From NCBI GenBank assembly GCA_965199165.1, contig OZ240681.1, forward strand, positions 1,736,001-1,800,000: a stretch of 64,000 bases of DNA, written 5' to 3'. Both the position numbers and the translations under genes were made by a program. The stretch is from LMUY01 sp965199165. GTDB taxonomy: Bacteria > Pseudomonadota > Alphaproteobacteria > Acetobacterales > Acetobacteraceae. Within the stretch, counting starts at the first letter, position 1, and each line of letters starts with the position of its first letter. A model generated the notes under the pieces. It had not been told where the DNA came from, ran no database searches, and worked only from the letters and a program-made list of their open reading frames with translations. Of this stretch, positions 16,428 through 25,212 are shown piece after piece.

Positions 16428-18254
16428 TCACAGGAGAAAGCCGGTGGACAGCCACGGCACCGCGGCCACGACGGCCAGCGCCACCACCAGCACCGCCATG
16501 TAGGGCCAGATGCGGCCGAACGCCTCGTCGCTGGACACCCGGCCGATCAGGCACGTCTGGTAGAAGCCGACGCCGAACGGAGGCGAGAACAGGCCGATCC
16601 CCATCGCCAGGATCGCCACGATGGCATACTGCACCAGGTGGATGCCGAGCTGCTGCGCCACCGGGAACAGCAGCGGGCCGAACAGCACCATCGCGGGCAG
16701 CCCCTCCAGCACGCTGCCCAGCACGATGAACACCACGACCGAGATGGCGAGGAAGCCGGCGCGCCCGCCGGGCAGCCCCGTCATCAGGTCGGTCAGGGTC
16801 TGGGCGAAGCCGGCCTGCGTCAGCGCCCAGGCCATGGCGCTCGCCGTGCCGATGATCAGCAGGATGGCGCCGGACAGCGCCGCCGTCTCCACCAGGATCG
16901 GCAGGAGCCGCCGCCAGTCGAAGCAGCGATAGACGGCGATCCCCACCCCGATCGAGTACACCACCCCCAGCGTGGCCACCTCCGTCGCCGTGGTGACGCC
17001 GGCCAGCACGGCGTAGCGGATGACGAAGGGCAGGATCAGCGCCGGGAGCGCCACGACGAACAGCCGGGCGATGGCGCGCGCCGGCACGGGGGCACCCTCC
17101 GGCCGGTCCCCGCGGCTGCGGAAGAACACCAGCAGCGCCAGTCCGGCGGCCGCGATCCCCGCCGGCAACAGCCCGCCGGTGAACAGGGCGGAGATCGACA
17201 CGCCCGTGACCGCGCCGACGATGATCAGCACCAGGCTGGGCGGGATCGTCTCCGACATTGCGGCGGAGGCGGCGAGTTGGGCCGCCAGCTCGCCCGGCGC
17301 CACCCCGCGCCGCCGCATCTCCGGCAGCAGCACCGGGGCGACCGCCGCCTGGTCCGCCGCCTTGGAGCCGGAAATGCCGGAGATCAGGTACATCGCCGCG
17401 ATCAGCACGTAGGACAGGCCGCCGCGGCGGTGCCCCACCAGCGCGGCCAGGAACTGCACCATCGCGCGGGCGATGCCCGTCATCTCCAGCAGCAGGCCCA
17501 GCACCACGAACATCGGCACCGCCAGCAGCTCGATCGAGGACATGCCCTGGTCCATCTGGCTGATGATCACCGAAAGCGGGATGGAGCTGGCGAAGTACAG
17601 GTAGCCGAACGTCGCCGTGGCGAAGCTGAAGGCGATCGGCACGCCGAGGAAGATGCAGAACCCGGCGATCCCGATGAAGAACACCAGCAGGCTGGCGTTG
17701 CCGATGTCGTCGAAGACATCCTGCAGGCTCCACAGCGCGGCGCAGACGGCGAGCACGCCCGCGGCCACGGCAGCGAGCTCGACCCAGTTCGCACCGCCCA
17801 GGAGCTGGCGCAGCGCCACGTAGAGCAGCAGCAGCAGCGCGACCAGCTGCCCGGCGATCTCCCAGGACCCCGGCAGCTGCATCACCGGGGTGAGGATCGC
17901 CGCCTGCTGCGAGGCATAGGACCAGCCGGGCAGGATGAGCCCGAGCGTCACACCCACCACCAGAAAGGCGGACAGGCACGCGACCAGCCGCCCGGCCCGC
18001 GGCCCCAGCCGCCCCACGATCACCGTCATGCGCATGTGCTCGCCCCGCCGCAGCGCGATCACCGCGCCGAGGCTGACCAGCCAGAGGAACAGGATCGCCG
18101 CCAGCTCCTCCACCCAGACCTGCGGGCGGTCGAACGCGTAGCGCGCGACCACCCCGGCGAACAGGATGCCGACCTCCACCACCACCAGCGCCGCCGCCAG
18201 ACCCTGCGTCAGCCAGTCGACCAACCGGTCGACGGTGCGGAAGCTGGCCGTCAG
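16428..18254 (-). CDS. TRAP transporter fused small and large permease subunits (DctQM)
   Basis: About 608 residues. The first 160 form the four-helix DctQ part (VWVEELAAILFLWLVSLGAV). The rest is a 12-helix DctM part (FLGVPIAFSFATATFGYL, ISGISGSKAADQAAV, ETIPPSLVLIIVGAVTG, PPFGVGFYQTC). It imports organic acids or amino acids with sodium, using the DctP protein encoded just upstream. No ATG/GTG/TTG start fits the gene junction. CTG 18254 would overlap the dctP stop in CTGA; TTG 18224 is the fallback and removes ten residues. Fusion of Q and M is common in this family. Confidence 0.9.
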   Translation of the reverse strand: MTASFRTVDRLVDWLTQGLAAALVVVEVGILFAGVVARYAFDRPQVWVEELAAILFLWLVSLGAVIALRRGEHMRMTVIVGRLGPRAGRLVACLSAFLVVGVTLGLILPGWSYASQQAAILTPVMQLPGSWEIAGQLVALLLLLYVALRQLLGGANWVELAAVAAGVLAVCAALWSLQDVFDDIGNASLLVFFIGIAGFCIFLGVPIAFSFATATFGYLYFASSIPLSVIISQMDQGMSSIELLAVPMFVVLGLLLEMTGIARAMVQFLAALVGHRRGGLSYVLIAAMYLISGISGSKAADQAAVAPVLLPEMRRRGVAPGELAAQLAASAAMSETIPPSLVLIIVGAVTGVSISALFTGGLLPAGIAAAGLALLVFFRSRGDRPEGAPVPARAIARLFVVALPALILPFVIRYAVLAGVTTATEVATLGVVYSIGVGIAVYRCFDWRRLLPILVETAALSGAILLIIGTASAMAWALTQAGFAQTLTDLMTGLPGGRAGFLAISVVVFIVLGSVLEGLPAMVLFGPLLFPVAQQLGIHLVQYAIVAILAMGIGLFSPPFGVGFYQTCLIGRVSSDEAFGRIWPYMAVLVVALAVVAAVPWLSTGFLL

Positions 18255-19264
18255 GCGAGCGGACCCGTGACGCTCTCCAACGCGGACCAGAGCGGCGCGC
18301 CGAACTTGCCTTGCCAGCTCTTGTAGAAGCCGGACGAGGTCAGCTTGGCGCGGAACGTGGCGTTGTCCGGCGGGACGAAGCTCATGCCCTGCGTCTTCAG
18401 CACTTCCTCCAGCGAGGCATCGAGCTTCTGGTTGGCGGCGCGCTGCTCCACCGCCTGGGCGTCGAACGTGTCGGCCACGACCTTCTGGTGCTCCGGCGGC
18501 AGTCCGGCCCAGAACGGCCCGTTCATCAGCAGCCAGTAGCCGACCCACATGTGGTTGGTCAGCGAGCAGTATTTCTGCACCTGGTCCAGCTTCATGGTCT
18601 GGATGTTGCCGAGCGGGTTCTCCTGCCCGTCCGCCACCTTGGTCTGCAAGGAGGTGTAGAGTTCGGAGGCGTTGATCGTCACCGGCGAGGCGCCCAGCGA
18701 CTGGAACAGCGACAGCGAGATCGGGCTGGGCGGCACCCGGATCTTGAAGCCCTGGAGGTCGTCCACCGTCTTGATCGGCTTGGTGCCGGAGGTGATCTCG
18801 CGGAATCCCTCGTCCCAGATCCGGGTCATGGCGTGCAGCCCGGTCTTGGCGATGTCCGCCCGCACCAGGTCGCCGACGGGGCCGTCCAGCGCCTGCCACG
18901 CGACCTCGGCGGACTTGAACGCGAAGCCGATGTTGTCGATGGCGGCGGTGGGCACCAGCGTGGCCAGGATGTTGTCGCCGATCGCCATCATCTGCATCGC
19001 GCCGGACCGCAGGTTGGACAGCATGTGCGTGTCGTCGCCCAACTGGCTGTTGGGGAACATCTGCACCTCGACCTCGCCGTTGGTCGCGTCCTTGATCTTC
19101 TTGGCCGCTGCCGTCGCGTTCACCGTGGTCGGATGGTCGGAGGTGAGGTCCAGCCCGAAGCGGATGACCGACCGGCGGGCGGCGCGCGACGGCAGGATGG
19201 CGAAGGCGCCGGCGGCCGCGGTGGCGCCGAACAGGAACCGCTTCCTGGTCATGGATGATGGCAT
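18251..19264 (-). CDS. TRAP transporter solute-binding protein (DctP)
   Basis: A 337-residue periplasmic binding protein. The N-terminus (TRKRFLFGATAAAGAFA) looks like a Tat-type signal though with only partial twin-arginine character. The DctP fold is recognised by HPTTVNATAAAKKIKDAT, EVQMFPNSQLGDD and GFREITSGTKPIK with the arginine of KIRVPPS for the ligand carboxylate. AGGA six bases before ATG 19264 supports that start. A TTGCAG / TTTATA pair 18 bases apart upstream is a weak promoter candidate. The ligand is unknown; the DadA-like enzyme downstream suggests an amino-acid-like compound. Confidence 0.92.
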   Translation of the reverse strand: MPSSMTRKRFLFGATAAAGAFAILPSRAARRSVIRFGLDLTSDHPTTVNATAAAKKIKDATNGEVEVQMFPNSQLGDDTHMLSNLRSGAMQMMAIGDNILATLVPTAAIDNIGFAFKSAEVAWQALDGPVGDLVRADIAKTGLHAMTRIWDEGFREITSGTKPIKTVDDLQGFKIRVPPSPISLSLFQSLGASPVTINASELYTSLQTKVADGQENPLGNIQTMKLDQVQKYCSLTNHMWVGYWLLMNGPFWAGLPPEHQKVVADTFDAQAVEQRAANQKLDASLEEVLKTQGMSFVPPDNATFRAKLTSSGFYKSWQGKFGAPLWSALESVTGPLA

Positions 19265-19329
19265 CGTTCTTCCTCCCGTTTTCCCGTTTTCTACCTATAA
19301 AGACCTGCCATCCGCGCTACTGCAACAAA

Positions 19330-19436
19330 CCCTCTCCCTCTGGGAGAGGCAGGGTGAGGGTCGCCCATAACGATGCAGGCCAGCAGTCAACCGGCTGGCA
19401 GCACCCTCACCCCAACCCTCTCCCAGAGGGAGAGGG
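19330..19436. repeat. Bipartite palindromic intergenic repeat, copy A
   Basis: Two hairpin units face each other. One has stem CCCTCTCCC (19330-19338) / GGGAGAGG (19342-19349), followed by AGGGTGAGGG. The mirror unit reads CCCTCACCCC, then CCCTCTCCC (19416-19424) / GGGAGAGGG (19428-19436). The halves are near-perfect inverted copies with about 40 bases between them. It lies behind gshA and in front of dctP and may end gshA transcription. Related shorter copies are at 24195-24272 and 27095-27121. Confidence 0.8.
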
Positions 19437-19455
19437 AGATCAACACCCGCTCAGT

Positions 19456-20823
19456 TCAGATGGCGGCCTCCGCGAAGATCCGCGTGACGTCGCCCTCCCA
19501 GGCCGTGCGATACCGGTCCTGCCAGACTTCCGCCTGGCACGGGCCGCCGGCGGCGATGGCGTGCAGCGGGTCGAGGTAGCCGCTCTCGTCGCCCCCGGCC
19601 ATCGCCGCCCGCGCCTCGAGGCCGCCCGCCGCGATGGCCAGCACCTCGCGCGCCAGGTCACGCAGCGTGCCGCCCTGCCAGGGCGTCGCCATCGCCGTGT
19701 GTGGCACCAGCGGACGCAGCGCGGTGAACGCGTCGGTCGGGTAGGACCGGACCAGCGCCTCAGCCGCATCCAGGGCGCCCTCGTCGTACAGCAGCCCGAC
19801 CCAGAGGGCCGATTGCGCCAGCATCATCGACGGGCTGCCGGCATCCGAGCCGCGCATCTCCAGGAAACGCTTCAGCCGCACGTCGGTGAAGGCAGTGGTC
19901 ACGTGGTCGGCAAAGTCGCCCACTGTGGCGACCTCCCCCCGCGCGGCATCCAGCCGCCCGGCCATGAAGTCCCGGAAGGAGGCGCCGGCCAGGTCGACGT
20001 AGCGGCCGTCCCGCTGGATGAAGTACATCGGCATGTCCAGCAGCCAGTCGGTGAACCGCTCGAAGCCGAAATCCTCGGCGAACATCATTGCCGGCATCCC
20101 CGTGCGGTCCGCGTCCACGTCCGTCCAGACATGGGCGCGGTTGGACAGCAGGCCGGTGAGCCGGCCCTCCTTGAACGGGGAGTTGGCGAACAGCGCCGTC
20201 GCCAGCGGCTGCAGCGCCAACGACACGCGGAGCTTGCGCCGCATGTCCGCCTCGCTGGCATAGTCCAGGTTCACCTGGACCGTGCACGTGCGCAGCATCA
20301 TGTCCAAGCCCATGGTGCCGGTCAGCTGCATGTAGCGCCGCATGATGGCGTAGCGGCTCTTTGGCATCCACTCCGCCTGTTCCCGCGTCAGCGTCGGGTG
20401 ATAGCCCAGCGGGGCGAAGCCGATCCCCAGCGCCTTGGCCAGGGTGGAGACCGTGGTGCAATGCTCGTCCAGCTCCGCCTTCGTGTCGTGCAGGGTGCGC
20501 AGCGGCGCGCCCGACAGCTCAAACTGGCCCCCCGGTTCCAGCGAGATGGAGGCGCCGGCCCGGGCGCCGATACCTTTCAGCCCGATCGGCAGGCCCGCAT
20601 CGGGGATCTCCTCCCACTCGGCGCTGGCCATGCCGTCCAGCAGGGCGCGGATGCCGCCGGGCGCGTAGGGTGGGGAGGCGAAATCGGCGTGCCGGAAGCC
20701 GAATTTCTCATGCTCGGTCCCGATGCGCCACTGTGCCTTCGGCTTGCCGCCGGCGGCCAGGTGGTCGGCGAGTTGTTGCACCGACGCGATCGGCGTCGCG
20801 TCAGCGTCGGACGGGTTGGACAT
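19456..20823 (-). CDS. gshA: Glutamate-cysteine ligase, plant/alphaproteobacterial type
   Basis: A 455-residue ATP-dependent ligase making gamma-glutamylcysteine, the first step of glutathione synthesis. The class is recognised by RIGTEHEKFGF (residues 33-43), ISLEPGGQFELSG, TCTVQVNLDYASE and RFLEMRGSDAGS. Two Cys that form the redox switch in plant GCL cannot be assigned here with confidence. It stands alone, divergent from ubiA across 116 bases; no gshB is in the window. A GST gene occurs at 49.1-49.7 kb. Confidence 0.95.
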   Translation of the reverse strand: MSNPSDADATPIASVQQLADHLAAGGKPKAQWRIGTEHEKFGFRHADFASPPYAPGGIRALLDGMASAEWEEIPDAGLPIGLKGIGARAGASISLEPGGQFELSGAPLRTLHDTKAELDEHCTTVSTLAKALGIGFAPLGYHPTLTREQAEWMPKSRYAIMRRYMQLTGTMGLDMMLRTCTVQVNLDYASEADMRRKLRVSLALQPLATALFANSPFKEGRLTGLLSNRAHVWTDVDADRTGMPAMMFAEDFGFERFTDWLLDMPMYFIQRDGRYVDLAGASFRDFMAGRLDAARGEVATVGDFADHVTTAFTDVRLKRFLEMRGSDAGSPSMMLAQSALWVGLLYDEGALDAAEALVRSYPTDAFTALRPLVPHTAMATPWQGGTLRDLAREVLAIAAGGLEARAAMAGGDESGYLDPLHAIAAGGPCQAEVWQDRYRTAWEGDVTRIFAEAAI

Positions 20824-20939
20824 GCAAGTCGGCGCTTTCCGGCTGGGTCGTCACCAGCCATGATACATCGCGGCAGCCATCGTCAAGACGAGCGCCGCCG
20901 CGGTTTGAGGCGACGGCGCGCCTGGCGCATAACCCGGCC

Positions 20940-21842
20940 ATGAGCAGCACGCACACCGATATCGTGGCCGGCGGCTGGGTCGCCCGGCTGCCTGCCGCGT
21001 GGCGCCCCTATGCGTTGCTGCTGCGGCTGGACCGGCCGATCGGGGCCTGGCTGCTGTTCCTGCCGGGGCTCTGGGGCTTGCTGCTGTCGGGCGCGCCGGC
21101 TGGGCGCACGGCCTGGCTGGTGGCGCTGTTCGCGGTCGGCAGCGTGGTGATGCGGGGCGCCGGCTGCGTCGTGAACGACATGTGGGACCGGGACCTGGAC
21201 CGGCTGGTCGCGCGCACCGCCGGGCGGCCCCTGGCTTCCGGCGCGTTGCGCATGCGGCAGGCGGCGGTGCTGCTCGCGGCGCTGCTGGTCGCGGGGCTGC
21301 TGGTGCTGCTGCAACTCCCGCCTCTGTGCTGGGCCCTGGGTGTGGGCTCGCTGCTGCTGGTCGGGCTGTACCCGCTGGCCAAGCGGGTGACCTGGTGGCC
21401 GCAGCTGGTGATGGGCTTCACCTTCGGCTTCGGCGCGCCGATGGGGTATGCGGCCGGCGCCGGGCGGATCGACGCGGCCTGGGCCACGTTGTACGCCGCC
21501 GCCATCCTGTGGGATTTGGGCTTCGACACCGTCTACGCCCACCAGGACCGCGAGGACGACGCGCTGGCCGGCGTGCGTTCCACCGCCCGGCTGCTGGGCG
21601 AGCGCACGCGGCTGTTCCTGCTGGCCTGCTACGCCGCCACGGTCGCCGCGCTGGCGCTGGCCGGGTGGCTCGCCGGGCTCTCGCCCCCGTTCTACGCGGC
21701 CCTGCCTGTGCCGGCGGCGCTGCTGCTGAGGCAGGCCCTCCGCGTCGACATCCACGACCCCGCCGGGTGCCTCCGCCTGTTCCGCTCCAACCGGGAGGCC
21801 GGGCTGGCCATCGCCGCGGCGATCCTGCTCGGCCGGCTGTGA
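20940..21842 (+). CDS. ubiA: 4-Hydroxybenzoate polyprenyltransferase
   Basis: A 300-residue membrane enzyme attaching the polyprenyl tail to 4-hydroxybenzoate in ubiquinone synthesis. The two magnesium-diphosphate motifs are NDMWDRDLDR (Asn79, Asp80, Asp83, Asp87) and DTVYAHQDREDD (from Asp196), with about nine hydrophobic helices around them. Its quinone product would feed the bo3 oxidase found in the window. The stop overlaps the GTG of the next gene. Confidence 0.95.
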   Translation: MSSTHTDIVAGGWVARLPAAWRPYALLLRLDRPIGAWLLFLPGLWGLLLSGAPAGRTAWLVALFAVGSVVMRGAGCVVNDMWDRDLDRLVARTAGRPLASGALRMRQAAVLLAALLVAGLLVLLQLPPLCWALGVGSLLLVGLYPLAKRVTWWPQLVMGFTFGFGAPMGYAAGAGRIDAAWATLYAAAILWDLGFDTVYAHQDREDDALAGVRSTARLLGERTRLFLLACYAATVAALALAGWLAGLSPPFYAALPVPAALLLRQALRVDIHDPAGCLRLFRSNREAGLAIAAAILLGRL

Positions 21843-22471
21843 GCGACGCCTTCATCACGGCGCATACGGCACTCGCCCGTGCGCCGCTGGTGCCGGAGAT
21901 CGTGCTGCACCTGGCGACCGAGATCACCCCGATCTGGGAAGCGACGGAGCACTTCCTTGCCCGCCATGATATCGAGCCGCCGTTCTGGGCCTTCGCCTGG
22001 CCCGGCAGCCAGGCGATGGCGCGGCACGTGCTGGACCACCCGGCCTGCGCGCGCGGCCGCCGGGTGTTGGACTTCGCGGCAGGAGGCGGGCTGGCCGCCA
22101 TCGCCTGCGCCATCGCAGGGGCGGCCAGCGTGGAGGCGGTGGAGATCGATCCGGTGGCGACCGCCGCCACCCGCCTGAACGCCGCCGCCAACGGCGTGCG
22201 TCTGACCGCGGTTCACGGCGATTTTGTCGGCAGCGCCTGCCGCTGGGACCTGATCCTGTGCGGCGACGTGTGTTACCAGGCTCCCATGACCAACCACATC
22301 CTGCCCTGGCTGCGCGGGATGGCCGCGGAGGCCGAAGTGTGGATCGCCGATCCCGGGCGGGCCTACCTGCCGGCAGGGCTGGACTCCTTCGCCCGCTACG
22401 ACGTGCCGACGACGACCGAGCTGGAGGACACTGCCATGCGCCGAACCACCCTGTATCGTCTCGCGGCGTGA
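21839..22471 (+). CDS. Class I SAM-dependent methyltransferase, ETFB-lysine/Prmt-like
   Basis: A 210-residue enzyme starting at GTG 21839, which overlaps the ubiA stop. The SAM-binding region is RVLDFAAGGGLAAIACA, and the acidic end of strand 2 is AVEIDP. The pre-motif PPFWAFAWPGSQAMARH and the post-II motif ILCGDVCYQ match the Methyltransf_16 group that includes the human ETFB-lysine methyltransferase and bacterial homologues. The likely target is a protein lysine, but this is family-based. Confidence 0.85.
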   Translation: MSDAFITAHTALARAPLVPEIVLHLATEITPIWEATEHFLARHDIEPPFWAFAWPGSQAMARHVLDHPACARGRRVLDFAAGGGLAAIACAIAGAASVEAVEIDPVATAATRLNAAANGVRLTAVHGDFVGSACRWDLILCGDVCYQAPMTNHILPWLRGMAAEAEVWIADPGRAYLPAGLDSFARYDVPTTTELEDTAMRRTTLYRLAA

Positions 22472-23217
22472 TGGCACGCGCCACGGCGATCCTGCTGCTC
22501 CTGCTCGCAGGCTGCGTCCCGGTGCAGCAGGCGGCGTCGGTCCGTCCCGCAGGCACGCAGCACTGGGTTGCCGTGTTGGCGGCGGGCGACGCGTCGATCC
22601 CCGCGTTCGACAACGCGACCGAGGCGATGGCGAGGCTGCTGGAACGGTCCGGCGTGCCGGCCGGCGACATCCATCGGCTCAGCGCCTCGCCCGACGCGCT
22701 GTCCAAGCCGCACGTGCAGGTGGCGACGCGCGCCCGGGTGCTGGACTCGATCGCGGCCCTGCAGCCGGCGCCTGGCCAGGCCTGCCTGGTGTTCATCACC
22801 TCCCACGGGGCGCACGGCCCGGGCGTATACCTCGCCCCGCGGACGGAGTTCCTGTCGCCGGACGACCTGGACACGGCCCTGCGCGCCGGCTGCGGCGCGG
22901 CCCCCACGGTCGCGATCGTCTCGGCCTGCTACACCGGCGCGTTCGCCGGCCCGCCCGTGGCGCAGCCGAACCGCATCGTGCTGACCGCGGCGGCCGCGGA
23001 CCGCCCGTCCTTCGGCTGCGGCGCCGGGCGCGAATACGCGTATTACGACCAATGCCTGCTCGGCAGCCTGGACAGCCTGCCGCGGGACTGGCGCGACGTC
23101 ATCGGGGAGACGGACCGCTGTGTCGCCGGGCTGGAAGCAGCCGAACACGAGCAGCCGTCCGACCCGCAGAGCTATGTCGGCAGTGCCGCCGCGAGCCTGC
23201 CCGTCGCAGGTGGCTGA
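22471..23217 (+). CDS. C13-family (legumain-like) peptidase, putative lipoprotein
   Basis: A 248-residue protein with a very short lipoprotein signal and lipobox LAGC (Cys15). The caspase/legumain-type fold is shown by the His motif ITSHGAHG (His112) and the Cys motif IVSACYTGAFAG (Cys153), both placed after hydrophobic strands. The protein should sit in the periplasm, attached to a membrane. C13 members in bacteria cut after Asn or Asp or serve as transpeptidases; the target is unknown. ATG 22471 overlaps the methyltransferase stop (TGATG), so it is coupled with ubiA and the methyltransferase. Confidence 0.8.
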   Translation: MARATAILLLLLAGCVPVQQAASVRPAGTQHWVAVLAAGDASIPAFDNATEAMARLLERSGVPAGDIHRLSASPDALSKPHVQVATRARVLDSIAALQPAPGQACLVFITSHGAHGPGVYLAPRTEFLSPDDLDTALRAGCGAAPTVAIVSACYTGAFAGPPVAQPNRIVLTAAAADRPSFGCGAGREYAYYDQCLLGSLDSLPRDWRDVIGETDRCVAGLEAAEHEQPSDPQSYVGSAAASLPVAGG

Positions 23218-23227
23218 CGGGCAGGGG

Positions 23228-24094
23228 TCAGCGGTTCATCAGCACCGGTAGATCCGCCTTCTCCAGGACGTGCCGGGTGACGCCGCCCAGGATGAGCTGG
23301 CGCAGGCGGGAGTGCGAGTAGGCGCCCATCGTCAGCAGGTCCGCGCCGAACTCCCTTGCCGCTGCCAGCATGCCGGCACCGACCTCCCGGTCCAACGAGC
23401 GGAACGTCGCCATCTCCGGCCGCACGCCGTGCAGCGCCAGGTAGGCCGCCAAGTCCCGCGCCGGCGGCCCGTTGCGCTGGTACTCGTCGGACGAGAGCAC
23501 GCGGACCGCCTGCGCCGTCTTCAGCCAAGGCAGGGCGGCATGCACCGCGGCGGCGCTTTCCCCGGTGCCGTTCCAGGCCACGGCGACCCGGGTGCCGAGC
23601 GTGGCGGGCGAACGATGCGGCGCGATCAGGACGGGACGGCCGCTGTCGAACAGGACGGCGTGCAGCGCATCGGATGACGAGACGTCGTCGCCGGACTCGG
23701 GATGCGGCACGACGGTGATGTCCGCCAGCCGCGCCTGTTGCGCCACCACGTCCTCCTCCCGGCCGACCGTGGTGGCGAAGGATGCGCTGGGGTGGTCCTC
23801 CTGCGCGGTCGGGTGCTCCATGCGGATGCCCATGCCGCTCAGGGCCCGGTCGAACAGGTCCCGAACCGCGGAAGACCGCTCCCCGCTTTCCTTCTCGGTG
23901 GCCTGCATCATCTCCTGGATCATCGCGCCGGAGAGTCCCTCCCCGGCCAGCGGCGCCACGTCGCGGCTGTCGGCGCGGACGTGCAGGGCCATCAGGTGGG
24001 CGTTGAACTGCCGCGCGACGAGCAAGGCGGTGGCGATCGCGGCTTCCCCGGCTGTTGTGCCGGTAAGGGGCAGGAGCAGCTTGCGGATCGGCAT
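23228..24094 (-). CDS. Universal stress protein, tandem UspA domains
   Basis: A 288-residue protein with two Usp domains. The C-terminal one holds the ATP-binding pattern (GAYSHSRLRQLILGGVTRHVL, here noted as G, then GG and TRH). The N-terminal one starts KLLLPLTGT and lacks an obvious nucleotide loop. Start MPIRK (24094) is used because the fold begins there. It converges with the C13 peptidase gene, only ten bases apart. Confidence 0.9.
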   Translation of the reverse strand: MPIRKLLLPLTGTTAGEAAIATALLVARQFNAHLMALHVRADSRDVAPLAGEGLSGAMIQEMMQATEKESGERSSAVRDLFDRALSGMGIRMEHPTAQEDHPSASFATTVGREEDVVAQQARLADITVVPHPESGDDVSSSDALHAVLFDSGRPVLIAPHRSPATLGTRVAVAWNGTGESAAAVHAALPWLKTAQAVRVLSSDEYQRNGPPARDLAAYLALHGVRPEMATFRSLDREVGAGMLAAAREFGADLLTMGAYSHSRLRQLILGGVTRHVLEKADLPVLMNR

Positions 24095-24194
24095 GACGGG
24101 CGTCCTTGGTGTGACCGGCTTGTCAGGGCCGAACACAAGCAAGCCGCGCGGCGCGGCGCAAGGATTTCGCCACGCCCGCTCCCCGCTCGCCTAA

Positions 24195-24272
24195 AGCCCT
24201 CTCCTTCTGGCCAGGGCCATCGCATATGGCCGCATCCCCGCTTTGGAACCCTCTCCCGCCAGCGGGAGAGGG
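24195..24272. repeat. Palindromic repeat, copy B, likely sppA terminator
   Basis: The perfect stem CCCTCTCCC (24249-24257) / GGGAGAGGG (24264-24272) lies 14 bases past the sppA stop. A degraded partner (CCCTCTCCTTCTGGCCAGGGCC) begins at 24195. Read on the minus strand the hairpin is followed by TTCC, so termination is plausible but not canonical. Confidence 0.7.
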
Positions 24273-24285
24273 AGAAGCCGAAAGC

Positions 24286-25209
24286 CTATTGCACCAGGTC
24301 GGGTCGCCAAATGGCCATGGGCAGGCCAGTCGCCGTGTCCAGCCTCAGCCGGTCGGCCACCACCCCGAGGGTCGCCCCGATCGTGCGGTCATACAGGCTA
24401 CCGATCCGCAGGTCGGAGATCGGCAGGTCGGCGCTGACGTTCTTCTCGCGGGCGAGCCAGCCGCGTGCCTCCGGCTCGCCGCCGATCTCGTCGACCAGGC
24501 CGAGCGCGAGGGCCTGGCGTCCTGAGTACGCGCGGCCGTCTGCAAGTTGGCGTACCTTGGCTTCGTCCATGTGCCGGGCTTGCACCACCATCGTGACGAA
24601 CTGGCCGAACAGATCACCCACCAGGCCCTGCAGATAGTCCCTTCCGGCCGGCGACAGTCCGTGGGTGAAGGACGGCTGGTCCTTCAGCGGCCCGGAGATG
24701 ATCGCCTCCGCCGACAGTCCCAGCTTGTCCAGCAGCCCGGCGGCGTTCCCCGTCTCCAGGATCACGCCGATCGAGCCGGTCAGCGTCGCGTTGCTGGCGA
24801 AGATCCGCGCCGCCGGCAGGCTGATCATGTAGCCCGCCGAGGCCGCCGTGCCCCCCATCACCGTAACCACCGGCTTGGCCGCCGCCACCTGCGCCAGCGC
24901 GTCGTGCAGGCTCTCGCCACCGGCGACGCTGCCGCCGGGGCTGTCCACCGCCAGCACGACGGCGGCAACGCTGCGGTCCTTCGCCAGCGCCGTCACCGCC
25001 TGCACCAGGCGCCGGTTGTCGGTGATGACGCCGCTGACCGTCACCCGCGTGACGTGGGACCGGCCCGGCAACGCACCCGGCGTCACACCAGCCGCCACGG
25101 TGCCGATCACCCCCAGGATGGCCAGCACCGCCACCACCCGCCAGAAGACCAGGCGGCGCTTGAGGCGCCGCCGGTCCAGGAGCAGGTCCGCCTCCAGGCC
25201 GTCCGCCAA
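24286..25209 (-). CDS. sppA: Signal peptide peptidase SppA, short form
   Basis: A 307-residue, single-domain inner-membrane serine protease that degrades cleaved signal peptides. One membrane helix is at residues 20-41. The ClpP-like catalytic domain shows VDSPGGSVAGGE, nucleophile Ser124 (GGTAASAGYM) and general base Lys176 (GPLKDQ). It begins three bases after the rpsA stop, so it is co-transcribed with rpsA; in many relatives ihfB is also here but is absent in this window. Confidence 0.95.
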   Translation of the reverse strand: MADGLEADLLLDRRRLKRRLVFWRVVAVLAILGVIGTVAAGVTPGALPGRSHVTRVTVSGVITDNRRLVQAVTALAKDRSVAAVVLAVDSPGGSVAGGESLHDALAQVAAAKPVVTVMGGTAASAGYMISLPAARIFASNATLTGSIGVILETGNAAGLLDKLGLSAEAIISGPLKDQPSFTHGLSPAGRDYLQGLVGDLFGQFVTMVVQARHMDEAKVRQLADGRAYSGRQALALGLVDEIGGEPEARGWLAREKNVSADLPISDLRIGSLYDRTIGATLGVVADRLRLDTATGLPMAIWRPDLVQ

Positions 25210-25212
25210 GGG

